From the NCBI GenBank assembly GCA_021324455.1, contig JAJPJA010000069.1:1-33118 (forward strand): DNA of 33,118 nt, given 5' to 3'. The notes below the pieces were generated by a model that worked only from the letters and a program-made list of their open reading frames with translations, did not search any database and had not been told where the DNA came from. Positions 1 to 8,848 of this stretch are shown one piece after another. The number at the start of each line of letters is the position of its first letter. Position 1 is the stretch's first letter. This stretch comes from Pseudomonadota bacterium. Its GTDB lineage: Bacteria > Desulfobacterota > Binatia > Binatales > Binataceae. The translations under genes were made by a program, and so were the position numbers.

Positions 1-2440
1 CGCGCGCCCGGGTCAGCGCCACATACAGCAGTCGCTGATCCTCGCCTCTTTCCTCTTCTTTCAAACGGTCGTTGATGAGCTCCCTGGAAGCCTTGCCGAT
101 CGCGAACCGCACTTCCCGGTTGCGGTCGTGGTACACCACCAGTTTGCGATGATCGGGAATCCTGCCAAAGCCGCCGAACAGCACCACTACATCCGCTTCA
201 AGACCCTTGCTCATATGAACGGTTATGACGGAAACCGCATCGGTCCCGCTTACCAGCCGCTGGGTGTTCCCGTCCTCGATCTCCGGCGTCGCCCGTTCAT
301 TGATGTAGTCATCCAGGAGCGCTACCAGTTGCGCCAGACCGAGCCGGTGCGAGAGCGCGGCGGCGAGAAGGATTTCGAAAATGTGCAGATAGTTGGTCAA
401 GGGCCGTTGATCGCCGGTCAGGAACAATTCGCGATTTACCAGTCCGCTGCCGTAAAGCAGCCGATCGAAGAGTTGCGCGAATTGACCGCGTTCGGCGATC
501 TGTTTCCACTCGTAGAGCCGTTCGTTCAGCGGATGCGCGGGCGGGACCTCTCCCATCAGCGCCAGCTCGCGCAGGGGTATCCCGAAAAATGGCGATACCC
601 AGGCCTTGAGGCGGCGCGAGCGCAGTTGCGGTTGAGCGATGGCGCGTAGAACGTCAAGGACGTAATAAGCCTCCGAAGTCTGGAAAAGCCCCTCCTGCTT
701 ATAAAAGGCGAAGGGCACGGCGGCCTCGCGCAAATAGCCGCCGATTTCTGCGCTTTCCTGCCGCGTGCGCGTCAGGACGTAAATATCGCTTGCCTTGACC
801 AGTTTGGGCTGGCGGTCCCGGTCTTCGATCCGGATTCTGTGAGCGTCGTCGAACAGGATTCGGCGCAGCTGCGCGGCGATATGCAATCCCAGCGCCCGGC
901 GGATTTCGGGAACCGACGCATTTTTACCGTCGCTGCGTTGGTACCGCATCAGAATCACCGGCGTGATCGGATTGCCGTCGGGCCCGGTCGCGGTGCGCTC
1001 CGGACGCCCGCATTTGACCGGCTGATCGTATCTGATATCGCCGTCGAACAACGGATCGGGCACATTCTGGTCGAGGATGTGATTGCAGGCGTCGATCAGG
1101 TCCGAAGTGGATCGATAATTTTCGATCAATTGCAGAGGAGGTCCGGCGGATGCGGTCAATTCCTCGCGCGCCTTGAGATAGGCGAAGACATCGGCGCCGC
1201 GAAATGCATAGATCGCCTGTTTGGGATCGCCGACCACGTAGAGCCTGTTGCCCGCCTCACTCGCGACAAATATGCGGCGGAAGATCTGCCACTGGAGGTC
1301 GTCGGTATCCTGGAATTCGTCCACCAGGCAGCAGCGAAAGCGCCGGCGCAATGCCTGTACCAGGGCGTCGCCGCGGGGTTCCTTCAACGCGCGCCAGACC
1401 CAGTTGAGCATATCGTCGTAGTCGATCAGTCCGCTTTCGCTTTTGTCGCGTTCAAGGCGCCCAGAGATTGGAGGCAGAAAAAGGTCCACCAGTTTCCACT
1501 CCCAGGATTTGGCCGCGGCCACCGCGGTTTGCAGATTGCTCACAAATTCCCGTGTCCTGGCCGGAAAGCTCAGCCCTGATTGAGGCTTGCCCGAGCTTAT
1601 CACCGGCCGCACCAGCGGTTTGGTCTCGAATTGAGACAGCGGCTCAAGCAGCGTTTCGGCCGATCCGCCGCTGTCGCGGATCAACAATCCCAGATCGGTT
1701 ATGGAGCGGCAGGCGCTGTCGACGTCATTGGGCTTGAGGCCCGAGCGTTCATAGGCCAGGATGAGAAAGCCGCGGTCGTAGGTCTCGATCAGCCGTTGCG
1801 CCGCCCGTTCGCGTTCGCCGCGGCCGGAGGATTCCAAATACCCTCGCCGGTAGGCTTCGAACAGAAGATTTTCGAGTTCTCTGGGCGTATTGCCTCTGGT
1901 TTGGTCCGGGTCCGAACCGCTCAGCCACCGATCCAAAAGCGGACGCGTAAGCCGATCCGCCGCCAGGCGGTCGCGCAGTTCCTCGCGGAATGCCTGATGG
2001 AAAGCGCCGCGCGCGTCGGTCAGCCGCAGTTCCATCCGAGTGCCGCTTTGAAATGCGAAATCGGTCAGCACCCGATGGCAGAAGCCGTGAATGGTAAAAA
2101 TCGATGCTCGATCGAAAGAATGCAGCGCGTTCTCCAGCCGCTTATGCGCCGCCTCGTCGAGCAGCACGGCGGCGGCGTTGCCCGGGTCCGGACCGCTGTC
2201 GCCGAACAGAATTTTCTCGATTGCGCGGCGAATGCGCACGCGCAATTCCGCAGTCGCCTTTTCGGTAAAGGTGACGACCAGGGTTTCATCGATGCCGCAT
2301 ACGCCAGACACCAGCAGGTCCAGCACGAGGTGCTCGATGGTGAAGGTTTTCCCGGTTCCGGCGTTTGCTTCAATTGCGCCGTGCGGGTTGCCTCCGATCT
2401 GCGTCAGGATTCGCGGACGATAATAGGTCGAAACAAGCAC
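1..2440 (-). CDS. recB: RecB, exodeoxyribonuclease V beta subunit (3' end outside window)
   Basis: RecB is the 3'-5' helicase and nuclease subunit of RecBCD, which processes double-strand breaks for recombination. About 813 codons are visible. The GTG start at 2440 is six bases after the recC stop and in the same frame, so translation is probably coupled; the recC stop rules out a longer start. Walker A (EANAGTGKTFTIE) lies at about residues 24-36 with Lys31. Motif II (LVDEFQDTDDLQW) is encoded near 1290-1326 and motif III (VVGDPKQAIYAFRGAD) near 1195-1240. Motif VI (QRLLYVALTRAR) is encoded at about 2-37, right at the window edge. The C-terminal nuclease domain therefore lies outside and cannot be assessed. 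Reading the minus-strand register at the start, the three middle motifs and the end, I saw no break. recD is not visible; it would be expected beyond position 1. Confidence 0.95.
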   Translation of the reverse strand, partial: MLVSTYYRPRILTQIGGNPHGAIEANAGTGKTFTIEHLVLDLLVSGVCGIDETLVVTFTEKATAELRVRIRRAIEKILFGDSGPDPGNAAAVLLDEAAHKRLENALHSFDRASIFTIHGFCHRVLTDFAFQSGTRMELRLTDARGAFHQAFREELRDRLAADRLTRPLLDRWLSGSDPDQTRGNTPRELENLLFEAYRRGYLESSGRGERERAAQRLIETYDRGFLILAYERSGLKPNDVDSACRSITDLGLLIRDSGGSAETLLEPLSQFETKPLVRPVISSGKPQSGLSFPARTREFVSNLQTAVAAAKSWEWKLVDLFLPPISGRLERDKSESGLIDYDDMLNWVWRALKEPRGDALVQALRRRFRCCLVDEFQDTDDLQWQIFRRIFVASEAGNRLYVVGDPKQAIYAFRGADVFAYLKAREELTASAGPPLQLIENYRSTSDLIDACNHILDQNVPDPLFDGDIRYDQPVKCGRPERTATGPDGNPITPVILMRYQRSDGKNASVPEIRRALGLHIAAQLRRILFDDAHRIRIEDRDRQPKLVKASDIYVLTRTRQESAEIGGYLREAAVPFAFYKQEGLFQTSEAYYVLDVLRAIAQPQLRSRRLKAWVSPFFGIPLRELALMGEVPPAHPLNERLYEWKQIAERGQFAQLFDRLLYGSGLVNRELFLTGDQRPLTNYLHIFEILLAAALSHRLGLAQLVALLDDYINERATPEIEDGNTQRLVSGTDAVSVITVHMSKGLEADVVVLFGGFGRIPDHRKLVVYHDRNREVRFAIGKASRELINDRLKEEERGEDQRLLYVALTRAR

Positions 2441-2446
2441 GGCCGT

Positions 2447-5400
2447 TTACTCTTCGCAGCCGAAGATCGAGAGAATCGGCCGGTAGCGCCGCTCGATTAT
2501 CTTGATCACGTCGTCGGGATGGGGCGCCGGATATTCGCGCGCGTTGCGGACCGGACCATAGTCAGAGCGGCAGTGGGCGAATTCGTTTTCACGCAGCGTT
2601 TCGATCAGGTACCGGATGCGCAGGGAGCCGGGCCAGCATTTGTCCTTGCGTTCCGCGACGATCCGTTCCACGGCTTCGATGGGCAGGAAATAGGTGTTTT
2701 CACCCGAGAAGATGTCCGCGGCCAGCAGCTCCAGGTATGCGATCGCCTCGGTGCGCGAGGGCATCTTCATGCTCCTGGAAAGCCGCTCGACATTATCGCC
2801 GTCTTTCGACGCGCCGACCACCACCGCCCGAAACACCTCACAATGGGCCTGACCGGCGGCGGCAAGCGCGATGGCACTCAGATAGCCGGAGAGAAAATGG
2901 CTGGCACTGGCGTTGTTGCGCGCAATGCAGGTTATCGACTGGTCGCGGTTGGGCGCGACCGAAATGACCGCGCGCAGGGCTGCCTCCAGCACGCCAAATC
3001 CGCTTGGACGGCTTATCGGCACTTTCAACCTGATCGGATCCAACACCACGTCAGCCTGGGCAATCGCTTGCGCGGCGCCGCCTATCCGGATCCGCTGCCA
3101 TCCCGAAAGGTTGTCGATCTTCATCGTCCGCGCCTGGGTGACGCACAGCCGCAGCCGGGTCAGAAAGGCGGTTTCAGCCGCGTCGGCGAATGGACCGACA
3201 GGCGCTTTGCCCTGGAGTTGATAGACGCGCAGAGCTTGTTGGAAGTGCTGGTTGGCGGCGTCAGGATCGCCGCGCCCGGCCCAGAAAGCGTCGCGGAGCA
3301 GGACGGTTATGTCCAGATAGCTCTGTGTCAGCGGTTCATTTTCGGGGTCCTCTTCCTCGCTGCCATCTTCGTCCACCATTCCGAGCGCGTATTGGGCCGC
3401 GCCTTGAAGGGGACATTCAAGGAATCTTCTGAGCGCCGCCAGCGGCAGATTGATTTCGAGCCGATTGACCGCGGACGGCCCGGCTGAAGCGGGAAACTCC
3501 ACAAGGCGCAGCGCCGGCGCGATCTGGTTCCGTGTGTCCCCATTGAGCAGATCCAGCAGGGGAGTGTCGGTTGCAACCCCGGGACAGAAGTGCTCGAAGT
3601 CTCGGCGCAAAGCGGCCATTCGCGCCGCGCCGCGCGCGTTGCGATCGAAATTATCCAGCCGCCGGCCTTCCGCTTTGCCGTACAAATCCGGAAAGTAATC
3701 GGCGTCGAAACCGCTTACCGGATGGATAGTGGTGAGTTTTTCCAGTTCCCTGCCGCCAACGAAGCGCCCGGCAATCAGCCGCAGTTCTTCCAGTACCGGC
3801 GAGGGCTGGAGTTCCTGGCCGGTCAATGCGTCGCGCGACACCCAGGACAGGACGATCCGGTCGCGGGCGGCGAGCAGGGTCTCCAGGAACAGGTAGCGGT
3901 CGCGCTGGCTGGGACTGACGTCGCCGGCGCGGCGGCGCGCCGTGCGCAGGTCGAGCAGGTCGTGCCGGTCGCGCTGGGGAAAAACCGTCTCGCCCATTCC
4001 CATCGCGAAGATCACCCGGAACGGAATCGATCTGAGCGCGCTGAACGATCCTGCCGCGACGCCGCTTTCGGCGTAGCGCACCTGTTCGGAATGCGCCGCG
4101 GCGACCCGCGCCAGCGCGCGCGCACACGCCACCTGGTAGGACACCGGCTCGGCTTGCAGCCCCTCCGGCGCCATCGATTCGATGGCGTCGACGCAATACG
4201 CGGCGACGATGCGATCGGCGGGGTCGGCGGGCCTGATATAGGTCTCGACCACAGCGCTGAGCAGGCGCGCCCATTGGCCGATGGGCAGCCGGCGTTCACG
4301 TAGTTCCAACGCATCGGCCAGCAGTCTGCGCACCAGGGCAATCAGCGCGCCAACGCTTTGCAGTTCGTCCTGTGGAGTTTCCAGCGGCAAATATTCGCTG
4401 CCGCCGGCGCCGGTTACGGTGGGAATCGGCGCGCCGGCCTCCGCACCCATGAAGACGCCGAGCGCGAGCCGGACCATCGCCTGATCCCAATGGTAGTGAT
4501 TCGGCGGCACGTAGGTGCGCTCCCACTCGGCGGCGTCGGCGCCGAAAAGCACGCCCGCCGCCTCGCACCATTGCTCCCATCGGGCGGTGTCGATTGCACG
4601 GTCGCCGGCAATCGCCGGATGCGCCGCCAGGCGCAGCACTGCGTCGCGGCTGAAACGGCTCAGCGGAAGCTCCAGCAGCATCTGCACGGCCTGGGCGGCG
4701 CGGGCGGTGCTGAAGGGCCGATCGACCAGATTGAGCGGAATCTGGTAGCGCTGTGCGAAAACCGTCTCCACGTGCGGCAGATAGGCGTCGAGCTGACTGT
4801 CGGGAATGAGCAGCGCGATCTGATGGAAGCGCAGCTTATGTTGCGGATCAGCCGCCGCGTCGCGCTGGATCAACGACCAGATCGAATCGGCGACGATCTC
4901 CACTTCGCGCCGCGCTCCCGGACAGCCCAGGAAACGGATACTGGTGTCGGCCGCAGGATTTGAATCGGCGCAGGAGGGAGCGGGTTGGGGTTCACGGCAC
5001 AAAATCGCTTGCTGAATCCGCGCCAGCATCGTGGCCGGCTGCGCGCTGCGCGCCGGATGCTTGAAGTGCGGGTCGAAGTCGCAATCCGTCACTTCGTTGA
5101 GCAGCCTGATATACTCGCGTCCGGGACGTCCCCAGAAACTGAGCGCAAGATTTTCCTGTGTGTCGAGTCCGAACGGATCTTCGCCGCTCTCCAGCGCGGC
5201 CCCTTTTTGCCCGCGCCGCACCAGCAACTCACGCGCCCCGCGGTAGGAATCATCCACGTCCTCCCAGAACTCCATGCACGGATTGAGCGCATAGATATGA
5301 ACTTCGCAGAGCTGACCGAGTTGGGCGAAGACGCGGATGAATTCAGGCCCGGCATAGGAGAGCCCGAAGATGTGCAGCGGCGAAGCAATTGCCGCCGCAA

Positions 5401-6034
5401 GCGTTTTTTCGGGCACGGCCGCCAGCGCCGCCGCGGGGAGGAAATACAACGCCGCGCCGGTGTCGAACCATCGCGGAAGCAAGCGGCCATCGGCGTCGAA
5501 TATCGACAGATACAGATAACGCTGCCAGCGCTCGGCCTCGCGCATCGACTCCAGTTCGGGCGCCGGCCCGCTGCGCCATCGGGAAAGCATCGCGGCGCGC
5601 GAGATGGTATATTCGCGGAACAGATGCGCCGTGTGTACGCTCAACTGAAACAGGCGCAATTCGCGGTCGGGCTGCCGCCGCGATCCGGCGTTGACGTAGT
5701 CGATGACCGCGCGCAATTCCGGCTCGCCGCGCGCCGCACCCGCACGCAGGCATTCGAAGATGACCAGGTCCAGTTGGTCGGCTTCCAGCATCCGGACCGA
5801 CCCGTCGGCCGCCGCCAGCGTGCGGGCAAAATAGCGATGCAGAAACGGGAATTCGATATTGGCGGCGACGCCGGTAATCTCGGCCAGCCGCAGTTTCAGG
5901 AATCCCTGCATGACGCGGTTGGGAACGACGATGACCGCGCGCGCCAGCGGATCGCGGCGCTGCTGCGCGGCGAGGCTTCCCGCCAGCGGGCGAATCAGTT
6001 CCTCGAGCCGGTTGGAATAGTGAAGATGGACCAT
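2447..6034 (-). CDS. recC: RecC, exodeoxyribonuclease V gamma subunit
   Basis: RecC is the third RecBCD subunit. In the known complex it splits the duplex and scans for Chi, using inactivated helicase-like and nuclease-like folds. The 1195-residue length fits the family (E. coli RecC is about 1120). The N-terminus, MVHLHYSNRLEELIRPLAG, is the typical RecC opening (hydrophobic-HLHxSNRLE). It continues into PNRVMQGFLKLRLAE and later LRSIPFRVIFAMGMGE near residue 670, both family-typical. It sits directly upstream of recB with a 6-bp gap, unlike E. coli where ptrA lies between them. No clear Shine-Dalgarno precedes the ATG at 6034; a possible promoter ends only 11 bases upstream, so a leaderless or very short-leader transcript is possible. 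Confidence 0.95.
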   Translation of the reverse strand: MVHLHYSNRLEELIRPLAGSLAAQQRRDPLARAVIVVPNRVMQGFLKLRLAEITGVAANIEFPFLHRYFARTLAAADGSVRMLEADQLDLVIFECLRAGAARGEPELRAVIDYVNAGSRRQPDRELRLFQLSVHTAHLFREYTISRAAMLSRWRSGPAPELESMREAERWQRYLYLSIFDADGRLLPRWFDTGAALYFLPAAALAAVPEKTLAAAIASPLHIFGLSYAGPEFIRVFAQLGQLCEVHIYALNPCMEFWEDVDDSYRGARELLVRRGQKGAALESGEDPFGLDTQENLALSFWGRPGREYIRLLNEVTDCDFDPHFKHPARSAQPATMLARIQQAILCREPQPAPSCADSNPAADTSIRFLGCPGARREVEIVADSIWSLIQRDAAADPQHKLRFHQIALLIPDSQLDAYLPHVETVFAQRYQIPLNLVDRPFSTARAAQAVQMLLELPLSRFSRDAVLRLAAHPAIAGDRAIDTARWEQWCEAAGVLFGADAAEWERTYVPPNHYHWDQAMVRLALGVFMGAEAGAPIPTVTGAGGSEYLPLETPQDELQSVGALIALVRRLLADALELRERRLPIGQWARLLSAVVETYIRPADPADRIVAAYCVDAIESMAPEGLQAEPVSYQVACARALARVAAAHSEQVRYAESGVAAGSFSALRSIPFRVIFAMGMGETVFPQRDRHDLLDLRTARRRAGDVSPSQRDRYLFLETLLAARDRIVLSWVSRDALTGQELQPSPVLEELRLIAGRFVGGRELEKLTTIHPVSGFDADYFPDLYGKAEGRRLDNFDRNARGAARMAALRRDFEHFCPGVATDTPLLDLLNGDTRNQIAPALRLVEFPASAGPSAVNRLEINLPLAALRRFLECPLQGAAQYALGMVDEDGSEEEDPENEPLTQSYLDITVLLRDAFWAGRGDPDAANQHFQQALRVYQLQGKAPVGPFADAAETAFLTRLRLCVTQARTMKIDNLSGWQRIRIGGAAQAIAQADVVLDPIRLKVPISRPSGFGVLEAALRAVISVAPNRDQSITCIARNNASASHFLSGYLSAIALAAAGQAHCEVFRAVVVGASKDGDNVERLSRSMKMPSRTEAIAYLELLAADIFSGENTYFLPIEAVERIVAERKDKCWPGSLRIRYLIETLRENEFAHCRSDYGPVRNAREYPAPHPDDVIKIIERRYRPILSIFGCEE

Positions 6035-6045
6035 GCGAACGCTTT

Positions 6046-6074
6046 AGAATACACCGGCAGGGGAAAAAAGGTAA
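6046..6074 (-). promoter_or_regulatory. Possible sigma70-type promoter for recC-recB
   Basis: On the minus strand TTACCT (6074-6069) is followed after exactly 17 bases by TATTCT (6051-6046). Each hexamer is only a partial match (3/6 and 4/6). The -10 ends 11 bases before the recC ATG, so transcription would start almost at the start codon. That agrees with the missing Shine-Dalgarno but could be chance. Confidence 0.25.
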
Positions 6075-6167
6075 TGCTGCTAATCCTTGTTATGCGCCGC
6101 GCGGGCTCTGGGGCGTGCGGTTTTTGACGCCGATCCGCGCCCGGGCTGAATTGCCCGTCGATGGCGC

Positions 6168-6524
6168 CTATGCCCCCGGCGGCAACGGCGGTTGCTCCAC
6201 CGGGCCCTGTGCGGGACGCAGCAACGGATCGTCGTCGTCCAGACATTTTGCGAACGACCAGGCCACCGCCGTTGCGCTGGAGGGATTCAGATGCAGGCTG
6301 CGCCGCTCAAGTTGGGCCCGGGCCGATGCGCATTCGGCGGCCGAGTTGTAACGGCCATACACCGTCCATGCGAACAAGGGATCGCTTACACCGACATCGG
6401 CGGGATGCCCGTCGGGGCCGACGTAAAATCCGTCCAAAGTGGATCTGACCGGCGGCGTAATCACAACCCAGGCAGCGACAATCAGGATCCGGAACCAGAT
6501 AAACCGGCGCAGCGGTGCGTTCAG
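6168..6524 (-). CDS. Small membrane-anchored or secreted hypothetical protein, probable CTG start
   Basis: I do not recognise a named family. The soluble part (about 98 residues) has WTVYGRYNSAAECASARAQL and a later FAKCLDDDDP, with two cysteines that could form one disulfide. This resembles small exported proteins of proteobacteria that end in a Cys-x-x-x-DDP segment. The only conventional in-frame start is GTG at 6464, which has no ribosome binding site and leaves out a hydrophobic stretch. Upstream in the same open frame lies LRRFIWFRILIVAAWVVITP, a good signal anchor, preceded by GGAGG (6535-6531). Six bases after GGAGG is CTG (6524); ATT directly follows GGAGG at 6530. An in-frame TGA at 6539 limits the frame. 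I therefore place the start at CTG 6524 (118 residues), with GTG 6464 as the alternative. The gene lies 133 bp upstream of recC in the same direction. Confidence 0.6.
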   Translation of the reverse strand: MNAPLRRFIWFRILIVAAWVVITPPVRSTLDGFYVGPDGHPADVGVSDPLFAWTVYGRYNSAAECASARAQLERRSLHLNPSSATAVAWSFAKCLDDDDPLLRPAQGPVEQPPLPPGA

Positions 6525-6761
6525 ATCAATCCTCCGTCACTTCAAGTGCGGCGCTCAAATGGGTTCTCGATACCGCCCACTTCATATTAGCTTGAGCGCG
6601 GCATCCTTGTCCCGTCCCCCGGCAGGGGCGGTCTTGCGGCGCAAGCATGCGAGTGACAAATTGCAGGATTGCTTTGAGGGACAGGCATACGGAAATCGCA
6701 CGCGGCCACTTCAAACCACGCGGTTTACTTCGGGGGCATTAAAATTCAGGACGGGACTTTC

Positions 6762-7337
6762 ATGGAATCTGAGGAGTTGAGCGCGGCGGCCGCGGGCGGC
6801 CGCGGCATTGCGGCAAATCAGCGGGTGTGCGCCGCCAAAGGCCCGGTCAGCGTCGAGGAATTGGCGCGCGGCGGCGCTTTTGACCTCGTCTGCTTCGACA
6901 CGAATACCCGCCGCTACGTGACCCGCAGCGCCAAGGCGATGCCCGCGGGGCGCAGATCGGTCTTGCGGCTGCATACCGACAAAGGTTCGTTCGAGATGGC
7001 GTCCGAGCAGGCGGTGGTCCTGCAAAACGGCGACTGGCTCAATGCCGGCGAATTGGCCCCCGGCATGCGCCTGTGTGCAGCCGCGCTCAAGCCGGAAGCC
7101 GGCTACCTGGTGCGGTCGGCGGACTTCGGCAGGGAACAGTTCGCGCTTGACCATCTGACCGAAGCCGACTGCGCCGTGGCGAACTGGTACCCGGTGCCAT
7201 CGGTGGAACTGGTTGGCGAAGCGGAAGTATACGAGATTGAAGTTAGCGGTCCGGGAGCGGGATGCCATCCGATGCTGTGGAGCGTGGGGCCGGGCGGCGG
7301 CATCGGCATCGCCATCGCCGTGGAGAAAAGCGCATGA
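6762..7337 (+). CDS. Stand-alone degenerate Hint (hedgehog/intein-type) domain protein
   Basis: The 191-residue protein is almost entirely a Hint-like fold. A block-A-like segment starts at Cys23 (RVCAAKGPVSVEEL). It is followed by strands typical of Hint (VLRLHTDKGSFEM near 67-79; GDWLNAGELAPGMRL near 90-104) and a block-F-like VYEIEVSG at 156-163. Residues needed for splicing or autoprocessing look lost: the block B Thr-x-x-His is ASEQ (80-83), and the usual C-terminal His-Asn is absent (the sequence runs GPGAGCHPMLW). There is no homing endonuclease insert and no obvious extein. The stop overlaps the next start as ATGA (7334-7337), so it is translationally coupled to the SDR. Function is unknown; a structural or binding role is more likely than splicing. 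The assignment rests on motif spacing by eye. Confidence 0.65.
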   Translation: MESEELSAAAAGGRGIAANQRVCAAKGPVSVEELARGGAFDLVCFDTNTRRYVTRSAKAMPAGRRSVLRLHTDKGSFEMASEQAVVLQNGDWLNAGELAPGMRLCAAALKPEAGYLVRSADFGREQFALDHLTEADCAVANWYPVPSVELVGEAEVYEIEVSGPGAGCHPMLWSVGPGGGIGIAIAVEKSA

Positions 7338-8089
7338 AACTGGCCAATAAAGTCGCTCTGATCACAGGCGCGGGCGCTGGGATGGGTTTGGCGGCGGCGT
7401 TGATGTTCGCCGGCGAAGGCGCCGCCGTCGCCGCCGTGGACATCAATCAGTCAAGCGCGGCCGAAACCGCCAGCCGGATCGCCGCCAGGGGCGGACGCGC
7501 GGCGGGGATCCGCGCAGACGTATCGATGGCCGCCGACATAAAGGAGATGTTCGCGCGCACGGTCAAAGAATTCGGCCGTTTGGATATCGTCTACAACAAC
7601 GCCGCTATTATCGAAGAGCAGACCCAGCTGAGCGAGTTTGACGATGACGATTTCGATCGGGTAATCGCGGTCAATCTGCGCGGCGTGTATTTGGGAATGA
7701 AATACGCGCTGCCGCATCTGATCGCGGCCGGCGGCGGATCGATTATCAACACCGGCTCGATCGCGGGCTTTACCTCGTTTCGCGGCACGCCCGCCTATAC
7801 CGCGGCCAAAGCCGGCGTGGTGGCGCTGACCAAAGTGGCGGGCCTGCAATGGGCCAAATATAACATCCGCGTCAACGCCATCTGTCCGGGTCCGGTGTTC
7901 ACTCCGATGGCGGAAGGGATCCATCGGCGGATGACCGGCCGTCAGTTGCGTCCCAACAGCAAGATGCCGATGTCGGCGAGCGGACGGATGGCGATGCCCG
8001 AGGAGATTGCGCGGGTGGCGCTGTTTCTGGCCAGCGATGATTCATCCTATATCAACGCCACCCCGATAACGGTGGACGGCGGCTGCTGA
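7334..8089 (+). CDS. Short-chain dehydrogenase/reductase (classical SDR)
   Basis: This is an NAD(P)-dependent oxidoreductase of 251 residues, the usual SDR length. The cofactor motif TGAGAGMG is at 11-18, with Asp36 (VAAVDINQ) at the end of strand 2, which in classical SDRs favours NAD. NNAA is at 88-91 in place of NNAG. The catalytic triad is Ser142, Tyr155 and Lys159 (YTAAK), followed by the usual N-x-I-C-P-G segment. ATG 7334 is chosen because the alignable SDR begins MKLANKVALITG there; the frame is open 24 codons further upstream, but those encode an Arg/His-rich antisense-like stretch. It overlaps the Hint gene by four bases and is followed after 8 bp by the DUF374 gene, so all are probably one transcript. 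The substrate cannot be told; a hydroxyacyl-CoA or secondary alcohol fits the neighbours. Confidence 0.92.
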   Translation: MKLANKVALITGAGAGMGLAAALMFAGEGAAVAAVDINQSSAAETASRIAARGGRAAGIRADVSMAADIKEMFARTVKEFGRLDIVYNNAAIIEEQTQLSEFDDDDFDRVIAVNLRGVYLGMKYALPHLIAAGGGSIINTGSIAGFTSFRGTPAYTAAKAGVVALTKVAGLQWAKYNIRVNAICPGPVFTPMAEGIHRRMTGRQLRPNSKMPMSASGRMAMPEEIARVALFLASDDSSYINATPITVDGGC

Positions 8090-8097
8090 GTCCGATT

Positions 8098-8787
8098 GTG
8101 GCTGTGCCGGCCAAGCGGGCGCGCCGGCTGCGTTTTGCCGCGCTTGAAAAAGCGGTTCTGCCGCTGGGTATCGGCCCGCTGCGGCTCCTGGTGCGAAGCT
8201 GGCGCGCGAGCGGCCGCGACCATCCAAACGTGCTGGCCGCGGTAATGGCGCCGCGTGCGGTGCTTGCCACCTGGCATGGGATGTTTCTGCATCTGCTGGC
8301 CTACGCCCCGATTGTGCTGCGCCGCAGGCGCCTGGTCGTATTGGTGAGTCCGAGCCTTGACGGGCGGCTGCTGGCGGCGGCGCTGGGCCGCTTCGGGATC
8401 GACCATGTATTCGGCGCGGGCAGTTCGCGCGAAATCGGCGGCGCGCGGGAATTCATCGCGCGCATCGCGTCGGGCGACATGGGCGTGGTCGCGGCGGATG
8501 GACCGCGCGGTCCCTGCTGCGTGGCCAAGGCGGGAGTGCTGGAAGTGGCGGCGCTGGCCGACGCGCAGATCTTTCTGGCCGCGACTTCGGCCCGGCGCGG
8601 ATTGATTCTGCCGTCATGGGATCGCAGCCATCTGCCGCCGCCGTTTGCGAAGCTTCACATAGCCGTGCGCCGATTTGATTGCGAATCCGAACCCGTTACG
8701 GATGCGCGGCTGGCCGCGATGCAATCCGGGCTGCTGGCGATGACGCGTGCGCTCTCAAGTCCGGTGCTGCCGCCCGCTCTGCGCTGA
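8098..8787 (+). CDS. DUF374 / lysophospholipid acyltransferase-like protein
   Basis: The 229-residue protein matches the DUF374 family of putative membrane-associated acyltransferases. Visible family marks are TWHGMFLHLLAY (about 58-69, the WHG motif), LVSPSLDGRLLA, GAGSSREIGGAREF and the diagnostic VAADGPRGPC (about 134-143). The N-terminus is basic (AVPAKRARRLRF), suited to lying on the inner membrane face. The start is GTG at 8098, 8 bp after the SDR stop. The family is thought to transfer acyl chains in lipid or lipid A metabolism, but its substrate is not known here. Being co-directional with an acyl-CoA ligase (61 bp downstream) suggests acyl-chain handling. Confidence 0.85.
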   Translation: MAVPAKRARRLRFAALEKAVLPLGIGPLRLLVRSWRASGRDHPNVLAAVMAPRAVLATWHGMFLHLLAYAPIVLRRRRLVVLVSPSLDGRLLAAALGRFGIDHVFGAGSSREIGGAREFIARIASGDMGVVAADGPRGPCCVAKAGVLEVAALADAQIFLAATSARRGLILPSWDRSHLPPPFAKLHIAVRRFDCESEPVTDARLAAMQSGLLAMTRALSSPVLPPALR

Positions 8788-8848
8788 ACCCGCCGCTGTT
8801 GCCGAACGCCGGGCGGGCGTAAGATTCCATAGACAATCGAGGTGATCG

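Noticed and set aside
128..3487. Long plus-strand reading frames antisense to recB and recC
   Set aside because: They share codon register with recB/recC on the other strand, lack recognisable domains, and are the expected by-product of GC-rich coding DNA. The minus-strand reading gives complete helicase motifs.
6762..7337. Functional intein or hedgehog-type autoprocessing protein
   Set aside because: The block B His and terminal His-Asn are missing and no extein flanks the domain, so active splicing is unlikely.
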